64,000 nt of DNA. Source: Candidatus Formimonas warabiya (GTDB taxonomy: Bacteria; Bacillota; Dehalobacteriia; Dehalobacteriales; Dehalobacteriaceae). Below, piece after piece: positions 30,179-40,491 of this stretch (position 1 is the stretch's first letter; each line of letters starts with the position of its first letter). The stretch lies in NCBI RefSeq assembly GCF_002777255.1, contig NZ_CP017634.1:3360903-3424902 (forward strand), written 5' to 3'. The notes beneath the pieces are model-generated. The model made no database searches. It had not been told where the DNA came from and saw nothing but the letters and a program-made list of their open reading frames with translations. The translations under genes and the position numbers were made by a program.

Positions 30179-30571
30179 TTACGCGATACTGGTTTCTTTT
30201 AGGGTCTCTTTAATTAATACTCTTAATTCCTTTAAATCAAAAGGTTTGGTGATATGTTTCTTCACACCCATTTTGGCCGCCTCAGAAACGATCTCCAGTT
30301 CCCCGTAGGCAGTCATCATGATCACTGGATTGTCGTATTTCATTTGTCGCAAGGTTTTTAGAACTTCCAGCCCATTCATGCGGGGCATTTTCATGTCCAT
30401 CACAACCAAATCTGGATTACACTCCTGCACTTGCTCAATGGCCTCTATGCCGCTTCCTGCCGTGTATACTGCCATAAACTCATCTTTCAGCGCTTCAAAG
30501 AGCAATCTCCGTACGCCCAATTGGTCATCCACAATTAGAATGGACCAATTTTCTTTTGGTGTAGTACCCAT
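30179..30571 (-). CDS. spo0F: Spo0F-like single-domain response regulator
   Basis: A 130-residue receiver domain with no output domain. The acidic pocket VDDQ, phospho-acceptor Asp in VVMDMKMPRMNG (about residue 58), Thr in MMTAYGE and Lys in ITKPFD are all intact. In Bacillus, Spo0F relays phosphate from sensor kinases to Spo0B in the sporulation phosphorelay. The fba neighbour and a sigma-H-like promoter support orthology. Many Clostridia lack Spo0B, so the partner here is uncertain; it could serve another kinase circuit. Confidence 0.85.
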   Translation of the reverse strand: MGTTPKENWSILIVDDQLGVRRLLFEALKDEFMAVYTAGSGIEAIEQVQECNPDLVVMDMKMPRMNGLEVLKTLRQMKYDNPVIMMTAYGELEIVSEAAKMGVKKHITKPFDLKELRVLIKETLKETSIA

Positions 30572-30616
30572 GTTTGTCCCCCCATTGGTTCATTACCGGT
30601 ATTTTGATTGTTAATG

Positions 30617-30644
30617 ATTCTCAGTTCACCTAGTAATTTCCTTC
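30617..30644 (-). promoter_or_regulatory. Sigma-H-type promoter upstream of spo0F
   Basis: On the minus strand, GAAGGAAAT (30636-30644) matches the sigma-H -35 pattern RNAGGAWWW. After 12 bases, TGAGAAT (30617-30623) matches the -10 pattern RNNGAAT except for the first base. The expected start, near 30610, leaves a leader of about 40 bases with a GGGGGG ribosome binding site. Bacillus spo0F also has a sigma-H promoter. Confidence 0.6.
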
Positions 30645-30674
30645 TTTTTAAACAAAAATATCTAAATTTTTTTC

Positions 30675-31847
30675 CTAAATTCTGTAATCTTCCCAACGGC
30701 AAATACTGCGCAACCGCTTCAAGGAACCATCCTGCACATAAATTCTGGGCAAACGGGCTCCCGAGGTTGTCCGTCTCAAGGGAATCACCACTTCATCACC
30801 CACATGGATTCCCTTTCCTGTCACATCGATCATACTTAACTGCATGCCGACCCTGCCGATAACAGGCAATCGCTCTTGTCCCCGAGTCACGAAATGAGCC
30901 GGGACAATTCCCACCATGTTTGAGATAGATTTTGCCGCAGATTTCACAAGATCATAAGGTTTTACCGGCCTGGTATGGGGAACCATGCCAAAGCCGTCCG
31001 CGTATCCCACAGGAATGATGCCTACTTCCAGGGCCTTTTTTGCCACATAATCCCGGCCATATCCCACCGAGTCTCCCGGCTTTAATTGTTTCAGGGAGAT
31101 CACGCGGGCCTTCATCTGCCAGGGGTCTTTCAAGGTAATTTTCCGGGCCACCTGATCAGACGGATACTGGCCGTAAAGCAAAGTGCCCACCCGAACCAGA
31201 TCCAAATACATCTCCGGCAGATCCAGCACCGCCGCACTATTGGCAATGTGGGCAATAACGGAAAAACCTGCTTGTCTAATTTCATGCACCGCCTGGCTGA
31301 AAACGGCAAACTGCTTGTGGGCAAAACGCTTATCCGCCATCATCGCCGTGGCCAGATGAGAATAGACGCCGGACATTTCAATGGCAGGAAGATCTTTTAA
31401 CCTGCTGAGGAAAGCAGAAAGCTGCTCCTGCAAAAGGCCGGATCGTCCCATGCCTGTTTCTACTTTCAAGTGAAAGCTGGCCCGGATGCTCTGTTTCTTT
31501 GCCCCTAAAGCAAGGGCCTCCAAAGCTCCCATGTCGTCAATCGTAGCAATTAGGCCTGATTTGACCATGATGTCGACCTCAAAAGGCAACATGGGGGCAA
31601 ACACCAGAATCGGTGTGGAAATATCATGCTGTCTAAGTTCCAGTCCCTCCTCCAGTGTTGTTACAGCAAACATATCCACTCCTGTCTCTGCTAAAACCTG
31701 GGCCACCTCCACAGCTCCATGCCCGTAGGCATCGGATTTGACCACGGCCAGAATTTTCACAGGGGCCGGAACTAATTTTCTAATCTCCCGAAAATTATTA
31801 ATAATAGCATCTAAATCCACTTCAATCCAGCGAATAAAATTATGCAT
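30675..31847 (-). CDS. alr: Alanine racemase
   Basis: A PLP enzyme making D-alanine for peptidoglycan. 390 residues. It has the PLP-lysine motif AVVKSDAYGHGA (about residue 37), the fold-III barrel, and SVGYGRDYVAKK containing the catalytic tyrosine region. The ATG at 31847 follows GGGAG at 7 bases; a 42-codon in-frame upstream extension has no conserved content and would overlap the FemAB gene's end. It lies 44 bases after the FemAB-like gene, so both cell-wall enzymes may be cotranscribed. Confidence 0.96.
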   Translation of the reverse strand: MHNFIRWIEVDLDAIINNFREIRKLVPAPVKILAVVKSDAYGHGAVEVAQVLAETGVDMFAVTTLEEGLELRQHDISTPILVFAPMLPFEVDIMVKSGLIATIDDMGALEALALGAKKQSIRASFHLKVETGMGRSGLLQEQLSAFLSRLKDLPAIEMSGVYSHLATAMMADKRFAHKQFAVFSQAVHEIRQAGFSVIAHIANSAAVLDLPEMYLDLVRVGTLLYGQYPSDQVARKITLKDPWQMKARVISLKQLKPGDSVGYGRDYVAKKALEVGIIPVGYADGFGMVPHTRPVKPYDLVKSAAKSISNMVGIVPAHFVTRGQERLPVIGRVGMQLSMIDVTGKGIHVGDEVVIPLRRTTSGARLPRIYVQDGSLKRLRSICRWEDYRI

Positions 31848-31891
31848 GCCTATACTCCCTGATCCGGTTTCCAGGACAAAAACCCTGCAAC

Positions 31892-32974
31892 CTATTTTTT
31901 TAACTTTTTCTTTAATCCAATCAACTTGCGCACCCCATGGTAGTAAAGGGGCTCCAGCGTCTGATACAGCCAATAGGCAGCCGGCTGGTAAACTAAATCA
32001 TATTCCCCGATAAATTCCGTAAATTCTCCGCTGAACCCTTTTTTAAACCGGTACAGCCCGTAAAGGGGGTTTTCTTCCGTCAGCTGGCCGGGCACGCCGC
32101 GAAAATCATAGAGGGTACAACCCTGGCTTTTTGCCCATTGGATCATCGTCCATTGGATCAGGTAATTGGGCATGGCATTACGCTCCTTGTTGCTGGAGGC
32201 CCCATAAAGATACCAGGCTTTATCCCCTAACTTTAACAGCAGCGTACCAGCAATCACCTTGCCGCCTAATTTTGCCAGAAACAGCTTGGCATAACCCGGC
32301 GGCACCAAATAATCATACAAATCCTCAAAGTATTGATAGGACCGGACCAAAAAGTGGTCTCTTTCACAGGTCTCCTGCAAGACGCGATAGAAAACAGGTA
32401 AGTCTTCCCTGGTCCCGGTTTCTACAATCTCCACTCCTTTCCGTTCCGCCAGCCGAATGTTATAGCGGGTTTTTTGGTGAAAATTACGCATTAACTGATC
32501 ACTATCCGGTGAAATATCCAAACGGAACACATATTTCGGCTGAACTCCCTCAAAACCCTCTCCTTTGTCCGCGCTCCGGAAACCTGCCTGTTTCAAGGCA
32601 TCCTGCCACGCCAGGTCATGGGCGGGCACATCCGGGTCAATTTTTAAAAAAATTACCTGATGTTCCCGGGCCAAAGCTTTCATTTTCGTGAGCAAAAAGG
32701 GAAACAAGCCTGGTTCCTTGATATCCAGAACCGGTCCCCGGGGAGCGTAAAAAATATTTTTTTTTAAAAGGGGAATGGCCCTTTTTAAAACCGTCACCGC
32801 GCCTACCGGCTGTCCCTCTTTTTCGATCATGATCCGGAAGGGAATCCATCCTGTTTTTGCTTTTAGGTCTCCCCACTCCCAAGTCTGCAGAACATGTCCT
32901 TTCGGCGATGATTCAATAAATCTATTGAAATATGCTTTTTCTGAACTATCCATTAACCGCGCTTGAAAATCCAA
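31892..32974 (-). CDS. FemAB-type aminoacyltransferase (lipid II interpeptide-bridge or related)
   Basis: 360 residues with two GNAT-like halves. The N-terminal HVLQTWEWGDLKAKTGW and the C-terminal ASSNKERNAMPNYLIQWTMIQWAK plus YDFRGVPG and GLYRFKKGFSG are typical FemX/FmhB signatures. Such enzymes transfer amino acids from charged tRNA to lipid II side chains at the inner membrane face. Many Clostridia carry members though their peptidoglycan is directly cross-linked, so substrate specificity is open. It is flanked by alr and pyrG. Confidence 0.9.
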   Translation of the reverse strand: MDFQARLMDSSEKAYFNRFIESSPKGHVLQTWEWGDLKAKTGWIPFRIMIEKEGQPVGAVTVLKRAIPLLKKNIFYAPRGPVLDIKEPGLFPFLLTKMKALAREHQVIFLKIDPDVPAHDLAWQDALKQAGFRSADKGEGFEGVQPKYVFRLDISPDSDQLMRNFHQKTRYNIRLAERKGVEIVETGTREDLPVFYRVLQETCERDHFLVRSYQYFEDLYDYLVPPGYAKLFLAKLGGKVIAGTLLLKLGDKAWYLYGASSNKERNAMPNYLIQWTMIQWAKSQGCTLYDFRGVPGQLTEENPLYGLYRFKKGFSGEFTEFIGEYDLVYQPAAYWLYQTLEPLYYHGVRKLIGLKKKLKK

Positions 32975-33069
32975 CGCCTTGTTCCTCCTTGCTGTACATT
33001 TTGCATCAATATCATTTCATGATTTCCTTATACCTATTCGTGGATTGGGATCAATTTCCTGCCTTCGGG

Positions 33070-33156
33070 GTGAGTCAGGGGACGGTTCTCTGACTCACCC
33101 CCAAAAGGAACAAAGGAACTTAACAACCTGAGTCAGAGAACCGTCCCCTGACTCAC
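33070..33156. repeat. REPIN-like inverted pair with GGGGACGGTTC core (copy 4)
   Basis: Arms 33070-33098 and 33128-33156 are inverted copies. Each is a hairpin, GTGAGTCAG and CTGACTCAC around GGGGACGGTTCT-type core. It is the closest match to the copy at 2.1 kb. It lies 4 bases beyond the pyrG terminator, in the pyrG to FemAB gap. Confidence 0.8.
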
Positions 33157-33160
33157 TGCA

Positions 33161-33185
33161 AAAAAAGAGCGGTGACCGCTCTTTT

Positions 33186-33187
<2 letters not shown>
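33161..33187 (-). terminator. Intrinsic terminator of pyrG
   Basis: AAAAGAGCGG pairs with CCGCTCTTTT, loop TGA; the minus-strand tail is TTTTTTT. The stem begins inside the pyrG stop codon region. Confidence 0.85.
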
Positions 33188-34865
<1,678 letters not shown>

Positions 34866-34873
34866 TCGCCTTT

Positions 34874-36556
34874 TTACATTCGTTCCGGGGCAGTAACGCC
34901 AATTAAGCGCAAAACATTGCGGATACAAATTCCTGTGGCTTTGGTTAAAAGCAATCGGGCATTCCTGATCTCAGTCTCCTCCGTTAATACCCGGCAATTG
35001 GTATAAAAACCATGGAATAAGCTTGCCAAATCATGGGCAAAGCTTGTCATGCGATGAGGCGCCATATTTAAAGCCGCAGAAACTATTTCATCCGGCAGGT
35101 CGGCCATTTTTCGGATCAGAGCGATTTCGGAGGGGTCTGAAAGAACTTTAAAATCAACCTGGGAAAGATCCGGCCATTGATAGCCCATTTCCTCCGCCTG
35201 CCTTAAAATACTGCAAATCCGGGCATGGGCGTACTGCACATAGAATACCGGATTATCGGCAGACTGGGACTTGGCCAGGTCCAAATCAAAGTCCATCTGG
35301 CTGTCCGGGCTGCGCATGATAAAAAAGTACCGGGCCGCATCCCTTCCTACATCCTCCATTAATTCATTTAAGGTCACATAGGTACCGGTGCGTTTGGACA
35401 TGCGCACAATTTCCCCGTCCCGGAAAAGGCGCACCAACTGCATTAAAATCACGGTAAGCTGGTCGGGGTCATAGCCAAGAACCTTAACGGCCCCTTTCAT
35501 CCGGGCCACATGACCGTGATGGTCTGCGCCCCAAATATTAATGACCTGTTCAAACCCTCTTTTGAATTTATTCTTATGATAAGCAATATCCGCCGCAAAA
35601 TAAGTAGGCACACCGTTGGAGCGGACCAGCACTTCATCTTTTTCATCGCCGAATTGGGTGGTATTAAACCAGATCGCCCCTTCATTTTCATAAATATGGC
35701 CCTTCTTTTTTAATTCCGCGATCACCTTTTCCACTTCTCCGCTATCATGAAGGGTCTGTTCGCTGAACCAAACATCATAATGAACGCCAAAATCCTCCAA
35801 TACCTTCCGGATACTGGAAATTTTTTCATCCAAAGCATACCGGACAAGAAATTCCCGGCGCAGGGCATCATCCATATTCTGATATTTATCGCCCACTTTT
35901 TGAATCAGGTTTTTCATGGTATCAATTAAATCCTCCCCGTGATACCCATCTTCCGGGAAGGGTACTTCTTGTCCCAATAATTGCAGATACCTGGCTTCTA
36001 AGGATTTGGCAAACTTTTCAATCTGGTTACCGGTATCGTTAATATAAAATTCCCGGGAAACATCAAACCCGGCAGCCGCCAGTACACTGGCCAAGGAATC
36101 CCCCAAAGCCGCCCCCCGGGCATTTCCCATATGCAGCACCCCTGTAGGGTTGGCACTCACAAACTCCACCTGTACCTTTTTGCCTTTACCTACCTTTGAC
36201 TTTCCATACGCATCGTCTTGCTCCAGGATCACCGGCAAAACATCATAGACCCAGGTATGATTGAGATAAAAATTGATAAATCCGGGACCGGCAATTTCGA
36301 TTCTATCGATCCAAGTACCTTCCGTAGAAAAATGCCCGACCATGATCTCGGCAATTTTACGGGGCGCTAATCTTGCTTCTTTCGCCATCAGCATGGCGAT
36401 ATTTGTCGCAAAGTCCCCATGCATTTTTTCCCGGGGTACCTCCAAAACAAAATCAGGCAGTGCAGAAAAATCCAATTGGCCGGCAGCTTTGGCTTTTTGA
36501 GCCGCCTGCTCAATCTGTCCTTTGATTTGGTTCTCCATGTTTTCCACCATACTCAC
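34874..36556 (-). CDS. argS: Arginyl-tRNA synthetase
   Basis: A class I synthetase of 560 residues. It has the HIGH-type motif in SANPTGVLHMGNARGAALG (about residues 131-140), the KMSKS-type RMSKRTGTYV, and an ending with the anticodon-binding DALR helices. The N-terminal additional domain is present. GTG at 36556 follows GGAGG at 9 bases. pyrG follows 80 bases downstream, matching the argS-pyrG linkage in Bacillus. Confidence 0.98.
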   Translation of the reverse strand: MSMVENMENQIKGQIEQAAQKAKAAGQLDFSALPDFVLEVPREKMHGDFATNIAMLMAKEARLAPRKIAEIMVGHFSTEGTWIDRIEIAGPGFINFYLNHTWVYDVLPVILEQDDAYGKSKVGKGKKVQVEFVSANPTGVLHMGNARGAALGDSLASVLAAAGFDVSREFYINDTGNQIEKFAKSLEARYLQLLGQEVPFPEDGYHGEDLIDTMKNLIQKVGDKYQNMDDALRREFLVRYALDEKISSIRKVLEDFGVHYDVWFSEQTLHDSGEVEKVIAELKKKGHIYENEGAIWFNTTQFGDEKDEVLVRSNGVPTYFAADIAYHKNKFKRGFEQVINIWGADHHGHVARMKGAVKVLGYDPDQLTVILMQLVRLFRDGEIVRMSKRTGTYVTLNELMEDVGRDAARYFFIMRSPDSQMDFDLDLAKSQSADNPVFYVQYAHARICSILRQAEEMGYQWPDLSQVDFKVLSDPSEIALIRKMADLPDEIVSAALNMAPHRMTSFAHDLASLFHGFYTNCRVLTEETEIRNARLLLTKATGICIRNVLRLIGVTAPERM

Positions 36557-36649
36557 AAAAAACGACCTCCGTTTATACCATGATTTTACTCTATTCGCCT
36601 CTTATCCTGTTTCTCCTGCCAAAAAAAAGATCTCTCTGTAAAAAGAGGG

Positions 36650-36681
36650 CATCCCCTTTCCGGGTACCGGGTACCGGGATG
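36650..36681. repeat. Palindromic GGGTACC-type repeat (copy E)
   Basis: CATCCC and GGGATG arms enclose tandem CGGGTACCGGGTACCGGG. It belongs to the same family as the copies at 18.15, 23.35, 24.42 and 26.49 kb. It lies in the 297-base gap between argS and the anti-sigma gene; the rest of that gap holds a terminator and no gene. Confidence 0.6.
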
Positions 36682-36790
36682 AAAACTCCCCTTGGCCCCT
36701 TGTCCTCCTGTCTTATCTTACCAAATAGTATTGACAAAAACAAATTGAAATAGCCGGGAAGGCATGGGCAATGTCCCTGAGAACGCCGGA

Positions 36791-36820
36791 AAAAATAAAG
36801 AGGGAACCTTCCGGTTCCCC
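36791..36820 (-). terminator. Intrinsic terminator of the sigma/anti-sigma operon
   Basis: GGGAACC and GGTTCCC arms with a tight TTCC/GGAA loop. The minus-strand tail is CTCTTTATTTTTT. It lies 34 bases after the anti-sigma stop. Confidence 0.8.
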
Positions 36821-36853
36821 ATCATAAAAACCATCTTTAATTAATCCAAACGG

Positions 36854-38230
36854 TTAAGGCAAGGTGACACGATAAATTCCCTTAGGCGAGTCGGCATTCT
36901 TCTTGCCGTCAAAAATGATTCCTTTCGAATCCGGTGTCCAAACAAAGTGTGCCAAGCTGGTGAATTTCTCGTTCTCACTGGAATTGGTCACCGGAACCAG
37001 CATGTTTTCCTCCACATAAAACACATACAGATTCACATCAGGGTCTGTAAAGGCAATCTTTCTGCCGTCCGGGGACCAGGCGACGGCACGGCCTCCCCCC
37101 TCCGGAGCCACCTGCATTAAGACCGACCCATCCGCCTGCCCAATCCACAGGCCGGTGGAATCCGGATTAGGAGAATTCAGATTAATCGCCACCTGTCTCT
37201 GACCAGGAGCCCAGGCAACCTCTTTAGACCGGGCATCTTTCACCGGTTCCGTGTCAGTTAGCCATTCGGGGATTTTTACCTTAGGCGCCTCATACTTTCC
37301 ATCTTGAAAAACCAAATCCCCCTGGGCTATCTGAGGCTTGGCGCCTTCTTTTAATTCCAATTTCCATTCTTCCTTGTCCCCATTGTCGGATACAAGATAA
37401 TGAACAAACTTGCCATCCCCGGACAGAACAGGATAGGAAGCATTATCCTCCTTGTCTTCAAACAGCGGCACCACCTCAATGGTCTTCTTCTGAGTTTGGC
37501 CGGTAGCAGACAAGGGTAATTCAATCACATCTGTTTCAGGCGGAGAAACGGTTTCCGCCGGCTTCTCTTGGGAAGATGCTTCCGAATCCGGTTTTTGCTC
37601 CTCATCCCCGGAAGCCGGGTTATGATCAACATCTTTTGGCTCTGTACCTTTTGGGTTCGTGTCTTTCGGTTCCGTATCTGTATTCGGTTCAGAATCAGCC
37701 GGTGCCGTAGGTTCAGTGACATCTGCTTCACTGTCCGGCACCTGGCTCGTTTTTGCCGGATCCGGATTTACATAAGCAATCTGATCGTCGGGTGGCTGTT
37801 TTTTCACGAGCGGCGTGCCGAAAATATTTCCCCAACTGCCCGCTAAAACCAGCGCACATAATCCTAAGGTCACTGCGGCAGTCCGAAACTGCCAGCCGCC
37901 TGCCAGCCTTTTCCACCCTTCACCTAAGCCACGGAAATATTTTTTCATCCGTGCCGCCAAGCCCAAAACTTCCTCCGGGTGAGCAGCTGAGGCTACCTTT
38001 TTCTCACAAGGGAAAGGTATTTGGGCCATAATTCTATCCGTCAAATCAACCGGGGGGATTACATGGCCTAAGGCCTTTTTCAACAGATCGTCGGTGTCTT
38101 GCACTAAACCGAATTCTGTACGACAGTCCGTGCACAAAGACAAATGGTCATCGAGGGCCTTTTCTTCCTGCAAAGAAAGCTCATGATCCACGTATGGAAA
38201 AAACATTTTTCTAGCCTCTTGACAGTCCAC
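36854..38230 (-). CDS. Anti-sigma factor with zinc finger, membrane span and extracytoplasmic beta-propeller-like domain
   Basis: 458 residues. The N-terminal zf-HC2 domain has H29-x3-C33-x2-C36 (DDHLSLCTDC), the hallmark of ZAS anti-sigma factors that sequester ECF sigma factors. A membrane helix lies at about residues 115-135. A long, acidic, Pro/Thr/Glu-rich linker (about 145-215) follows, then a C-terminal half with TolB/WD40-like strands (VAWSPDGRKIAFTD, FVWTPDSKGIIFDG) that should lie outside the cell and could sense ligands or wall state. Its start overlaps the sigma gene by 20 bases, so the two are translationally coupled. Confidence 0.88.
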   Translation of the reverse strand: MDCQEARKMFFPYVDHELSLQEEKALDDHLSLCTDCRTEFGLVQDTDDLLKKALGHVIPPVDLTDRIMAQIPFPCEKKVASAAHPEEVLGLAARMKKYFRGLGEGWKRLAGGWQFRTAAVTLGLCALVLAGSWGNIFGTPLVKKQPPDDQIAYVNPDPAKTSQVPDSEADVTEPTAPADSEPNTDTEPKDTNPKGTEPKDVDHNPASGDEEQKPDSEASSQEKPAETVSPPETDVIELPLSATGQTQKKTIEVVPLFEDKEDNASYPVLSGDGKFVHYLVSDNGDKEEWKLELKEGAKPQIAQGDLVFQDGKYEAPKVKIPEWLTDTEPVKDARSKEVAWAPGQRQVAINLNSPNPDSTGLWIGQADGSVLMQVAPEGGGRAVAWSPDGRKIAFTDPDVNLYVFYVEENMLVPVTNSSENEKFTSLAHFVWTPDSKGIIFDGKKNADSPKGIYRVTLP

Positions 38231-38801
38231 TTTTTGCCCCCCTTTCCACTAAATTACTAAGACGTTTCTGAAGTAATATCCGTCCCCGATAAAGCCTGGT
38301 TTCGATGGTAGATACGGGAAGATTCATCACCTCGGAAATCTGCTGATAAGACATGTCCTCCAAATATTTCAAAACCATGGGGACGCGAAAATTTTCAGGC
38401 AATTCCGCGATCGCCTTATGTACCGTCTCCTGGATTTCTTTACTTTCAAAACAGGCTTCCGGCTGATCGGAAGTGAGCGAAGTAAATTCAATCACATTAT
38501 CCAATGGTAAAAACTCTTTCGGCCTTTTTTTCAAAGCATTATAGCAAACATTGGTGGCAATGCGGTACATCCAAGGAAAAAATTTCCGGTCACCATCAAA
38601 TTTATCCAAAACACGAAAAAGGTGTAAGAAAACTTCCTGAGCCAAATCAACAGCATCATCATAATTATTCGTTAAACGATAAGCCAAACTAAAGATCTGC
38701 CGTTCATACCTTTTAACAAGCACTTCAAAAGCTTCTCTTTTTCCCTGTAGGCAAAGCTCAACCAGTTGTTCATCTTGCAGGCGGTCCAACAAAGACCACA
38801 T
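38211..38801 (-). CDS. ECF-family RNA polymerase sigma factor (SigW-like)
   Basis: 196 residues. Region 2 is seen in FEVLVKRYERQIFSLAYRLTNN and DLAQEVFLHLFRVLDKFDG...FPWMYRIATN. Region 4 is seen in LPENFRVPMVLKYLEDMSYQQISEVMNLPVSTIETRLYRGR, a helix-turn-helix. Group by overall look is ECF/SigW type. Coupled to the downstream zinc-finger anti-sigma factor. The ATG at 38801 touches AAAGG; an in-frame TTG at 38792 has better spacing. The upstream 38802-38900 stretch shows no convincing autoregulatory GGAAC/CGTC pair. Confidence 0.94.
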   Translation of the reverse strand: MWSLLDRLQDEQLVELCLQGKREAFEVLVKRYERQIFSLAYRLTNNYDDAVDLAQEVFLHLFRVLDKFDGDRKFFPWMYRIATNVCYNALKKRPKEFLPLDNVIEFTSLTSDQPEACFESKEIQETVHKAIAELPENFRVPMVLKYLEDMSYQQISEVMNLPVSTIETRLYRGRILLQKRLSNLVERGAKSGLSRG

Positions 38802-38915
38802 CCTTTACCTATCCATAATATAATACAAAAATTCGAGAGAAAAACTTGCAAAAATTTTAAAATAAATCATATCAAGTTTAACACAACAAAATTCCTTTTC
38901 TCAACGGAAAACTTT

Positions 38916-39072
38916 GGAGCGAAAAAAGCGTCTTGTGCTTTTTCGAGAACTCCCTGCGCCAGAGGAACCGGTGCCTGTAACCCCTAGAGAACTCTCCCTC
39001 CTAGGCGTGCCGGAGGGCAAGGTGCAAAAAAATTTCTCATGAGCCGAAAAGCAAACCCGGGCTTGGTTTTTT
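38916..39072 (+). ncRNA. Candidate structured RNA or leader ending in an intrinsic terminator
   Basis: The 327-base gap between the divergent sigma-factor and GGDEF genes is unusually ordered. Hairpin A (38916-38953) has GGAG/CTCC and CGAAAAA/TTTTTCG stems. Hairpin B has CCTAG (38983-38987) and CTAGG (39001-39005), with loop bases CCCTCC (38996-39001) able to pair with GGAGGG (39012-39017) as a pseudoknot; the last loop base and the B stem compete. A plus-strand hairpin AAACC/GGTTT (39053-39069) then runs into TTTTTT. It does not match c-di-GMP-I, c-di-GMP-II or other riboswitches I can recall. Orientation is inferred from the terminator. Confidence 0.4.
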
Positions 39073-39128
39073 CTATGGAAGGATTCCCTATCCCAGGGTA
39101 TAATTAGTAAATGGGGAGGGATGGGAAA

Positions 39129-40484
39129 ATGGCGAAAAATTTAGGCGCCCGGCTTTTTTTGATGCTTCTTTTTGCCGGCCTGGTTCCGCTGGGCATCTTT
39201 TTTGCCGCCAGCACGGGGATCGTCCCCTCGGAAGGAAAAAACTACCTGCTCGTCATTTTTTTGACCTGCCTGGTGATGGTGCTGATTTCTGCTTATCTCC
39301 TCACAGGAAGCATGGTCAGACCCATCAAAAAGCTGGAAAAATCCCTCGACGAAATAGGTGCAGCTTTGGAAAATCAGGCATACTTAAGGGAAAAAAACGC
39401 GGCGTTGACGATCCTGGCCCATACAGACGATTTAACCGGCCTTCCTAATCACCGTTACCTTGATCATAAGCTGGATGAATTACTGTCCGAAGCAGAAAAA
39501 ACAGGTCAACCCCTCTCCCTGGTCCTGTGCGCTATCGATCATGATGTGCCGGGATATGGGGGAGGAGATGAAATCTTAAAAAACTGCGCAAACAGGATGA
39601 AGCAAATGATTCCTCCGCTTGGTGCGGCCATAAGATATGGGGGAAACAAGTTTGCCTTAATTCTCCCGGGCTACGATAGGCCCCAGGCTTGCGCCCTGAT
39701 AAAAGAAATTCAACTGGCTATGGAGAAACCGGTGCCATTAAAAAACCACAGAATCCTATTTTCTACGGGAACTGCCTGTTATCCTGCTTGGGCCTTAAAC
39801 AAGCAGGAGCTGATCCAAAGGGCTGAAGAAGAGCTGGATCAAACCAAAAAAAATCATCTCCCTGAAATTGGCAAATATTTTTCCGGCCTGCTCTTTTTAA
39901 AGGATCATCCTGATCATCCTTTAAGAGAACTCCATTCTTTTGCCCAGTTTATCATGATCATGATCCATGCCAAAGATCAATATACCCTTTTTCACACCGA
40001 GCAAGTGGCAAAATACGCCGCAGCAATGGGCGAAGCCTTATCACTGCCCCCAAATGAAATCATCTATGTGCAGTTAGGCGCTCTATTTCAGGATGTGGGA
40101 AAACTGGAAGTGCCGGAAAGCATTCTGAATAAAAAAGGTCCCCTCACCGAGGATGAATGGAATTCCATCAAACAACATCCCCTGTGGGGTGCCCAAATTT
40201 TATCCCTATTTCCGGACACCGGCCCGGTAATCAACCTGGTCAAGCACCACCATGAGCGCTTCGATGGCACAGGGTACCCGGACCAATTGTCTGGCGATAG
40301 CATCCCCCTAGGGGCCCGGATCATTGCCGTAGCCGATAGTTTTGCGGCCATGACTACGCCCCGCCCTTACCGGAAAGAGCGCAGTATTTCAGATTCCTTA
40401 ATAGAACTGCGGCAGCATGCCGGAACACAATTTGACCCGGAAATGGTGCAGGTATTTATGACGGTGGTCCATGATCTGATTTAA
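39129..40484 (+). CDS. Membrane protein with degenerate GGDEF and HD-GYP domains
   Basis: 451 residues on the plus strand. Two N-terminal membrane helices (about 8-28 and 40-60) and a short HAMP-like helix (VRPIKKLEKS) precede a GGDEF domain (about 100-240) starting DDLTGLPNHRYLD. The signature reads GGNKF instead of GGDEF, so cyclase activity is unlikely. The HD-GYP domain (about 265-450) has HHHERFDGTGYPDQL intact, but the HD motif reads QDVGK (about residue 320), losing the first metal-binding His. The protein may therefore sense c-di-GMP or be a scaffold. The ATG at 39129 has GGGAGGG at 9 bases; an in-frame ATG at 39111 precedes that site. A TATAAT at 39099-39104 may be its -10 box. Confidence 0.88.
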   Translation: MAKNLGARLFLMLLFAGLVPLGIFFAASTGIVPSEGKNYLLVIFLTCLVMVLISAYLLTGSMVRPIKKLEKSLDEIGAALENQAYLREKNAALTILAHTDDLTGLPNHRYLDHKLDELLSEAEKTGQPLSLVLCAIDHDVPGYGGGDEILKNCANRMKQMIPPLGAAIRYGGNKFALILPGYDRPQACALIKEIQLAMEKPVPLKNHRILFSTGTACYPAWALNKQELIQRAEEELDQTKKNHLPEIGKYFSGLLFLKDHPDHPLRELHSFAQFIMIMIHAKDQYTLFHTEQVAKYAAAMGEALSLPPNEIIYVQLGALFQDVGKLEVPESILNKKGPLTEDEWNSIKQHPLWGAQILSLFPDTGPVINLVKHHHERFDGTGYPDQLSGDSIPLGARIIAVADSFAAMTTPRPYRKERSISDSLIELRQHAGTQFDPEMVQVFMTVVHDLI

Positions 40485-40491
40485 AACGCCT

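Noticed and set aside
36557..36640. T-box leader upstream of argS
   Set aside because: Only about 60 bases are available to the ribosome binding site, with no T-box sequence or terminator.
39029..39052. CTCATGAG followed by GAAA, resembling a hammerhead ribozyme core
   Set aside because: The invariant CUGAUGA is broken (C for G), there is no stem II, and no cleavage-site partner is positioned correctly.
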